64,000 nucleotides of DNA, taken from NCBI GenBank assembly GCA_028274465.1, contig CM051457.1:102857982-102921981 (forward strand), given 5' to 3'. The position numbers and the translations under genes are program-made. This DNA comes from Plantago ovata (lineage: Eukaryota; Streptophyta; Magnoliopsida; Lamiales; Plantaginaceae). Shown one piece after another: positions 56,697 through 64,000 of the stretch. The notes below the pieces were generated by a model. It was not told the origin of the DNA, made no database searches, and worked only from the letters and a program-made list of their open reading frames with translations. Numbering within the stretch: position 1 is the first letter of the stretch; every line of letters starts with the position of its first letter.

Positions 56697-59289
56697 TTTT
56701 TTTTTTAAACGGCTAAAATTTTATTACTTAATTAAAACGAACAAATACAAAAGGGTGCATACGGAGTGCACACCTCAAGAAACGAAGCAATACAACCAAA
56801 CAAAGAGTGCCCACTTCATCATGTCCGAAACAAAACCTTGACTCTCCCCTCGTCTAGTATGTCATCTTTCGAGCAAGATGCCAATATACGGGGAGTTTAC
56901 AAGTTGTACCATCAATTCTTGGTCAAGGTCCAAAGGAGTGTGCATATCTTCCAATGCAAGTCTAGAGGACTTAGCTCGAAGAAGGAAGGTGATTTTCTCC
57001 TAAGGGTCCCGGGTCAATCACGAAAAAGGGCTCGAACTAGAGACCACGCATCTAAAAAAGCCAAAGACAACAAGCACAACTAGCTACAAAAACAAGAACA
57101 CGCCGAAGAAGGTAGATGGCCAACCCACCATCGACTCAAGGGAAAAACCACCAAAAGTGAGTCCGAGGCTTTGAGAGACGAAAGGTGAGAAGCCAACCAA
57201 GGGAAAACGATCCAACAAGATAACCAAAACCACACTTTGATAGCTTACACCAAAGCAACCACATCGAGAGCATCAACACAAAGCCACAAGAAACCCCACA
57301 CCTTGTGAACCTCTAGGGTCACGTTCCTCCACCCTCTGTCAATAAAAGAGCTATTGGCGAGATTGTAGAGGTAGGAACACCATTTGTCCATCAAACATCA
57401 AGGTCCATCCTTGTATCTACGAGATGGCTCCAATTAGTTTCTACCTCACTCTCCACCCTTTGCTCTTCTACTGGCAAGTGGCAAGTAATTTAAGACGTAA
57501 ACAAAGAGATACACAAGAGTAGTTAAGACTATAAGTAGGAATTTTTAGATCCAAAGAGATCCCCTACTCAAGTAGACCTTAAGTCCTCCAAGCCACAACA
57601 AGTCGAACCCGAAGGTCCGATCACTTGGATTAAAACCCGATGTGGTAATGTGAAAACAACACCACTCAAGTCACTTACCGAAGGCAAATCCTCCCCTCAT
57701 CCAAAGCGGCATACGAAAGAAGTACCTATACAAACAAGAGAAAGGAACACAAACCGTTAGTCAAAACACAAAACCTCCGCACAAAACCTCCCCAAACCAC
57801 GAGTGGATTTGATCATAGGCCTTAAGCTCCCCTCTCCCTTTAAGCCACCACCAACAAAGCAACTTTATTCTATCCACTACTTGCCCCGGTGATTCCTCTA
57901 CCCCTTTAAAGATAAGATTGTTTCTTGTTTGCCAAATACCCCACACGATACTATGCCAAAACATTTGCCAAACTTTTTTGCTCCCTCTAGGCGCCACCCT
58001 ACAAAACTCCTCTAGAGATGAATCAAAAGAAGACAACAAACCCGAAGGTTCCTCAATTCTCAACCACATCCGGAATCTTTCCCACACCTTGAGTGAAAAA
58101 ACACAACTCAAAAGAGTATGACTTGAGGTCTCCTCCTCCCTCCCACACCATTTACACAAAAAGTCCGAATCATTGAATAAAATCCCCCTCTTTTTTAAAT
58201 TGACTTTCGTAGGTAATCTATCTTGAATGGCCTTCCAAACAAACACATTCACCTTGGAAGGCACCCATTTTGACCACACTAGTTTGTGCCATTTTAAAGC
58301 CAAATGGTCTCCTTCCCCCTCATCAAGGGCTCGGTAACCCTCCCTCGTGGAATACTCCTCCTTCTTACCACCTTGCCAAATCCACCTATCCTTTTCCCCC
58401 CTCATGAAGCATATTTAATTCCACCCATGCTCAAAGTGCCTCCTCCTCCTCCTTTTCCCATTCAAAAAGGCCTCTTTTCCAATGGCCTTTAAACTTACCT
58501 ACACCATCCCTCCACACTAACATTTCCTCCACCTTGCACTCTTTTGCCAACACAAGAGAGAAAAGCCTAAGGTAGGCTTCCTGTAAAGTCCCTCCCCTTC
58601 CACCCCAACTCTCCTCCCAAAAGGAAGTATCCTTTCCATCACCAAGTACTTTCTTGCAATTACCTCGAAACCACTCCTTAGCCCCAACCGACACAAGAAT
58701 ATTTCTCCACCAATCCGACCACATGCTTTTATTCAACTTGCCTCCCATCACCACATCCACATTTTTCTTCCAACTCCCGTACTTGGAGTCTAAGACGTTG
58801 AGCCAAAGTTCATCCCCACCCTTTTGTAACCTCCAAGCCCACCTACCAAGAAGAGCGAAGTAAAGTATGGAGGTTCTTTACCCCAAGACCTACTTTTTCT
58901 TTTGGCACACAAACTTTATCCCAAGTAACCCAAGGAATTTTCCTCTTCTCTTTCTCCATACTGCCCCATAGAAAGTTTCGTTGAAGAGCCTTTAACTCGT
59001 TCCCCACCCCCACCGGAAATTTGAAGAAAGACAAATAGTAGATAGGAAGAGCATTAAGGACCGACTTTGTTAGAACCAATCTCCCTCCAAGGAAAAGAAA
59101 CCTATTTTCTCAAACTCCAAGTCTCTTTGAGAACCTATCTTTCTCCCATTTCCAAAGAGTTTTATCCTTTGCCAAACCTCCAATTGGTAGCCCTAGATAG
59201 GTAAAGGGCACACTCCCCACTTCACACCGAAGAACATTCGCCCGAGCTTGAAACTCATCATCATCCACCCCAACACCAAAGAGGTATAG
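56697..59289 (-). mobile_element. L1-type LINE, 5' truncated
   Basis: On the minus strand it starts within the reverse-transcriptase C-terminal part (near 59289, TYLGLPIGGLAKDKTLW) and ends in poly(A), seen as a long T-run at 56697-56708. The end of ORF2 is at 57761 and a ~1 kb tail follows. Imperfect direct repeats at the ends (GATTGTGTGAATA near 56683 and GATTAGTGAATA near 59293) fit a LINE target duplication. Confidence 0.8.
57761..59289 (-). pseudogene. LINE ORF2 C-terminal region (RT thumb and zf-RVT)
   Basis: Three open pieces: 58843-59079 (LTKSVLNALPIYYLSFFKFP, NFLWGSMEKEKRKIPWVTWD), 58431-58760 (KEWFRGNCKKVLGDGKDTSF) and 57761-58405, which carries the zinc-binding domain (KVNVFVWKAIQDRLPTKVNL, CKWCGREEETSSHTLLSC, GIWQTRNNLIFKGV). 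No RNase H domain follows before the tail. The pieces lie in different frames, so there are at least two frame disruptions. Confidence 0.82.
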
Positions 59290-60058
59290 TGATTAGTGAA
59301 TACTACTAATTTTTACATTTCACTTTTGTGAATTGTTCGAATATTTCTCCATCATTTTGTAATTAGCAAGTTCTTATCCTAAACTCATATAGTCAACTTA
59401 ATTATTATTGTTTACATATAGATATTCATAACTCATAAGTATAATAAAACAAGTTCAATATTAAAATAACAGTATAAACAATTGGTTTACAACTAGTTCA
59501 TAAACCTCCCAATATTCTTAATACTATTGTTTTATGACGACCCACCAAATTTCTCATTTAATTTATACACATTGAAAATACCTTATGAATGATTGTACTA
59601 ATAGGAACCCTCTTCAAATTAATAGAGATTTCATCTTTTTATAAAATTTGTTTTGCCAACTTAGACTTAGCCACACAGCTCACTGGTGGCTAAGATTAGT
59701 TTAATTAAGTTGCAATTAAGAAGATTAGATCGTATACTCAATCCACTCGCCGGCTCCATAATCAATCCGCAGGCGCCATCTACTACTATAACATTAAGTT
59801 TAATTAATTTATATCGTTGAAAAAAGGGAAGCCGTACGGATCAATTGCAGCTTTGAATTTTGAAAAAGTCACTGTACGAATTTTCAAGTTTGAGAATTTA
59901 AACACCTCGTGTGAACGGATGTTAAACTTATTTGAGAGTTTGAAATTTTAACCAGCTGATTTTTTATTTTTTATTTTTATTTTTTAAAATAACCAGCTGA
60001 TTTGAAATAGTGTAGGATGACTATTTATTTTTGACATGGTACAACTATTATCTTAGTA
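59290..60058. other. Intergenic stretch
   Basis: AT-rich sequence; no gene, RNA or clear repeat recognised. Confidence 0.4.
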
Positions 60059-61080
60059 ACAAATAAAATTGCACAAATGATATTTTATTGATTTAAAATA
60101 TTTAATTTTACAATCTCTACGAATCATCTGATTCGACTTTTCAAGAAATATCTAGAACTTGGATTTTTGAGAAGTTAAGCGACCTTGATGCTTCGGTCTT
60201 CGCTTGGCGTTGACTTGGAAGTTTGTTGACTCAAGGGCCTTCGCAGCTTTATCTCGAGACGACGCTTTGACTTACTTGAAGTTGGCGGTTGACGCTTGTT
60301 AACTTCTTGGATTTGTTGATTCAAGGGCCTTCGCACCTTGTTCTTGAATCTTCACTTGAAGTTGGCGGCGATCGCTTTTTAACTTCTTGTCGACTTGATG
60401 TGGATGTTGTTGACTTCATCTTAGAGCTTCTTGACTTGTGTATCTCTGTCTCCTTCAAGGGCTTGTGAGCTTGATCTTGATGTTGGACGGAGGACTTGAC
60501 TTGAGTGTGTTTATTCGAGGGCCTTTGTAGCTTGATCTCGAACTTTACAAGATTTGATTTGACAAAAATTTATAACAAATAAAATTGCACAAATGACATT
60601 TTATTGATTTAAAATATTTAATTTTATTATTTCTACGAATTCTCTGATTCGACTCTTCAAGAAATATCTAGAACTTGGATTTTTGAGAAGTTAAGCGACC
60701 TTGATGTTTCGGACTTCGCTTAGCGTTGACTTGGAAGTTTTGTTGACTCAAGGGCCTTCGCAACTTGATCTCGAGAGGACGCTTTGACTTACTTGAAGTT
60801 GGCGGTTGACGCTTGTTAACTTCTTGGATTTGTTGATTCAAGGGCCTTCGCACCTTGTTCTTGAATCTTCACTTGAAGTTGGCGGCGATCGCTTGTTAAC
60901 TTCTTGTCGACTTGATGTGGATGTTATTGACTTCGTTTAGAGCTTCTTGACTTGTGTATCTCTGTCTCCGTCAAGGGCTTGTGAGCTTGATCTTGATGTT
61001 GGACGGAGGACTTGACTTGAGTGTGTCTATTCGAGGGCCTTTGTAGCTTGATCTCGAACTTGACAGGATTTGATTTGACT
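60059..61080. repeat. Two-copy tandem duplication of a ~515-bp unit
   Basis: Copy 1 60059-60573 and copy 2 60574-~61080 both start AACAAATAAAATTGCACAAA and end near ACTTGACTTGAGTGTGT... and GATTTGATTTGAC. They differ by a few percent. Each unit is itself made of shorter repeats with TCAAGGGCCTTCGCA and GAAGTTGGCGG, seen about four times per copy. The family of shorter repeats continues, more worn, to about 61310. Confidence 0.85.
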
Positions 61081-62600
61081 TAATGCAAGGGCTTGCGCTT
61101 GATTTTGAACGTCAAGTCTTGGGGCTTGATCTTCGCGAACAATGTTTCTTCAAGGGTCGTAGAGACTTGATCTTTAATCTGCTACAGATGCATGCTTCGA
61201 TCTTTGAGCGAGTACCTTCGCAATCTTTGTGATGGAATTCGATCTTCTACCAGCGTTGCTTCAAGGATCTCCGAGACTTATTCTTGAATCTGCCTTGGCA
61301 TTCTTGAAGAATTGTAACAGTTCTTGCTAGAAAGTTGTCTCCGATCTTCTTGGCTTGATGTGAATTCTTCACTTCTGTTTGAGCTCTGGAATTCTGCCTT
61401 CTGAATTGTGATTTTTCCAGTGGATAATGAGCTCCTTATATAGGTGAGGAAAAATAGGACCAATTCTGATTGGTCGATACAGATTTGATCTTATCTGTAT
61501 TTACTTCTAGAAATTAATTAATAATTGCATCAATTTTATGACGTGGCACATCATGATTGGTCTGTTTGAGTCTTCTTTTCCATGTCACTATTTTTAAATG
61601 TACAAATGATATTGACACAGTTAATACTTCATAGCATCATTTGATTGGCCAGAAATACACTATCTTTTCGACGTAATTATTTCATGAGAAATAATATTAA
61701 GTGGCTTTAAAAATTATAAAATTTCCACATGGCAAAATTTGTTAGGCCATAAATAAGCATTTTAAAATCAACTAAAATTCTATAATAATTGGAATGAAAT
61801 TTAGTAACATTCTAATCTAATATAGAAATTTATTTTAATGATGTTATTATACACAACAAAATTTGAGTGCCTACAATCTCTATTTATTATCTTTATAGGA
61901 GAATTAATATAAATGCCTTAATATTTTAAACTTTTAGAGTTGAATTTCTATTAATTTCATTGTAGAAAAGTCAATTTTGGTTTAAAACAGAAATAATGGA
62001 ATATCATAAGCTCACTCTTTTAGTTTATTTAACCAACATCATCAAATTGTTGGCTTTAATTAATTGAATGTTTAAAAATGTGAGGTGCTACAAATAATTT
62101 CAATAAATGGAGATATTGTTATGCTACTTATTATTTTGTTTAAATGTCAAATTCATGAATTAATTAATGATGGCATGCACAAATATAGTTATTGTGGATC
62201 AATAAAAGTAGAGATATTACTATTACTATAAATAAAAAGGAGCCCGAAATCAATTAAAAATAAATTTTGAGAGCTGTGCTCTCCTTTTCTAAAAAAATAA
62301 AATAAAACAGAAATCAATTAAATATTGTGAATAAGTGTACTAAACTTTCGTGATAAAGGACAAAAATGATCAATTAAATGTAGAGTTTTAGTAGCATATT
62401 TATCTTTTTTTCATGGAAAGGCCAAAGAGTATTGGGTGACAGGAGTGCAAAACGCGGGAATGGCGTAAAAAGCAGGCAAAATGCATTAGACATGCATAAC
62501 AAGGGCCCATTGCAATTTGCATGCTTTTGACGGTGTGCTCACAATTTGCATGATTTAATTAATCAAACATTTAATCTCTGGGTTAAAACCTAAAATGTAA
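61081..62600 (-). other. LTR-like promoter region on the minus strand (uncertain)
   Basis: Minus-strand CACCTATATAAGGAGCTC (near 61430-61447) looks like a TATA box followed by a leader. TGTAGCACCTCACATTTT (complement near 62075-62092) could be an LTR start, with the tandem duplication as the downstream part. No matching second LTR, coding region or target duplication was found, so a solo LTR is only one possibility. The rest is AT-rich with no gene. Confidence 0.3.
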
Positions 62601-63125
62601 TTCAACTTTATTCGGAACGAATAGAGGTGACAATGGGCCCGTAGTAGAACAACACAGCCCGTTAAAGTTAAAATATAGACTCCGCCTTAAAATATTGGCG
62701 CGGCCCGGACCGAATGGTATATTATTAGGCGACGTTAGGGGCCACCATGTAATGGCCTCTCAAGGGGCGAGGCCAGGAATTAAATGAGTAGGGGTAAAAA
62801 TAGTATAATAATTTTATATCTGAAAAAGAATATTATTTCGTCTGTTCTCTCTATCGCTTCTCAAAGCTATTGTTAAAAATGTTTTTCAAAACAAATGAAA
62901 AATTAAAAACAGATAAAGGTTTGAAAAAAGTGTGTGCATATCATAAATTTATAAACTTTAAATTATGCACATAAAATCTTCATTGCAATTTTTCCCCAAT
63001 GTTGATAGGTAATTCGTGCTTTCCTCTAGATCGTAGTACTTTCCTATGGAGCGTCGTAGTAGGGCGAAAGTTCAAGAGCGTCCTTCGCACTTCAAGTCCC
63101 TTCCGTACTGCTCCTAGGACCTGAG
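62601..63125. other. Transposon-like debris
   Basis: Contains AAGGGGCGAGGCCAGGAATT (~62763-62782), similar to hAT ends, and a GGGGCCACCATGTAATGGCC hairpin (~62738-62757). No matching partner end, duplication or gene was found. Confidence 0.3.
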
Positions 63126-63606
63126 ATATAATTTAGCAAGAGGGGGGGGGGGGTGTTAGCAAGAGTTGGTAGGCTTCTCTAGTAAATGCAGTGGTGATGA
63201 GGAGGTTGATGGGATGTCATAATGATTACCTTGATTGGTGTGAGTCAATATTTATACTAGCAATAGAATATTGTCCATGTGCGTAGGATCACGAAAAGTG
63301 TCCGGCTAGAATTGAGTCTCTATTAGACTTAGGCCCATTTGGAGTGGTCCATGGGCTTTGGCCCAGACCTTTACTAGGGTTGCAGGGGTAAAGTGGTCCT
63401 TTCGGGTACCAAAGCGCTACTAGAGCGTGTGACGCCCTAGTACCGTCCTAGGACGGGGTAGTAGGGCGTCCGCTATGTCCCGAAGGTCCAAGGACCACTT
63501 TTTCCTTGGGATGTCGTAAGGATGATTCTTGCCCGACTGCCAATGGTAGTAGGGCAGTAGACCACTCGTCCAACTGCCAGTGGTAGTAGGGCGGTAGGAC
63601 CTGAGA
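63126..63606. other. LTR-like insertion inside a LINE fragment
   Basis: TAGGACCTGAGA occurs at both edges (near 63114 and 63595). The interior has a G-run (63141-63152) and repeated GGTAGTAGGGC and GTCC..AGGACC palindromes, and TGGTCCATGGGCTTTGGCCC, which resembles the complement of part of the solo LTR at 43648. Probably an LTR relic on the minus strand; ends and target duplication could not be fixed. Confidence 0.4.
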
Positions 63607-64000
63607 CTTCCCAAGTCCTCTTACACAACCAAAAAAATTGATTTGCACATTCGTCTTCCTCAAAACAATATCTGCAATAAGCATTAATGTTTACATGGAT
63701 AATATCGCGCTTCTTGAGATTATCTTGAGTCGGCAATCGATTTGCAACCAATTTCTACATGAAACCGTTCACCTTAAGCGGTTGAATATTCACCTAGATT
63801 CTACTCTTCCACACATGTATCAGTTGTATTGAAAAATTATTTGATATCCCCGACCTACCATTCAGCAGCGCCCAACCTTCACCGTATACTGACAATCCCG
63901 ACCATTCCTCCACTGCCATAAGTCTGGATTAATAATTACATCAATGGACGAAACACACAAACCAGCTAACTCCTTTGACAAGAGATAATTTTGTAGCATT
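63607..64000 (-). pseudogene. LINE zf-RVT fragment, off the right edge
   Basis: The minus-strand frame includes MVANRLPTQDNLKKRDIIHV, then CRYCFEEDECANQFFWLCKR and TWEV. This is the zinc-binding domain that follows LINE reverse transcriptase. It is cut at about 63607 by the LTR-like sequence and continues beyond the window on the upstream side. Confidence 0.7.

Overview
This window is plant nuclear DNA, probably from a eudicot and perhaps an asterid. The evidence is spliced genes with GT/AG introns in AT-rich DNA, a plastid biotin carboxylase gene, and dense plant-type transposons (Ty1/copia, L1-type LINEs, Stowaway, Tourist, hAT and Mutator types). Only two genes look like ordinary host loci. 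One is the minus-strand plastid biotin carboxylase gene accC at 1-5.7 kb, whose 3' end lies beyond the left edge. The other is a two-exon membrane methyltransferase gene at 49.5-50.9 kb, also minus strand.

Layout: 7.26-10.35 kb is an internally deleted copia element on the minus strand, flanked by TACGG. At 11.2 kb is one exon-like fragment of asparagine synthetase, and at 11.7 kb a tRNA-like SINE. At 13.4 kb is a solo LTR flanked by TAATG. From 14.5 to 30.9 kb an L1-type LINE (minus strand) is split by an 11.1 kb copia element (plus strand, flanked by ATACC). That copia element has two near-identical 2,073 bp LTRs, a third partial and more diverged LTR, and a very GC-rich palindromic island in its leader.

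The most unusual part is 32.2-41.9 kb. It holds an apparently intact five-exon FAR1/MULE transposase gene (864 aa), an RPA70-like gene with one homopolymer shift, an orphan 192-aa gene divergent from it, and the tail of a probable ULP1-type protease next to a 100-N gap. Introns and spacers of all four are filled with variants of one motif (TTTGAGTTTTAT), which suggests that they form one large Mutator-type element with accessory genes.

From 42 to 64 kb lie small transposons, several with clear target-site duplications: a Tourist MITE (TTA), a solo LTR (GTAAG), a hAT element (AATTTGGC) containing a Stowaway, more Stowaway-like MITEs, and LINE fragments. Four copies (31.0, 43.2, 47.4 and 55.1 kb) of one fold-back family share AGGG termini, pyrimidine/purine tracts and a core of self-complementary AGCTCC/GGAGCT units. 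Two copies have 9-11 bp flanking repeats, as expected for Mutator relatives. I did not recognise this family. At 60.1-61.1 kb a ~515 bp unit is duplicated in tandem.

All calls are by eye. Exon borders were checked for reading phase, but no alignment or database search was run.
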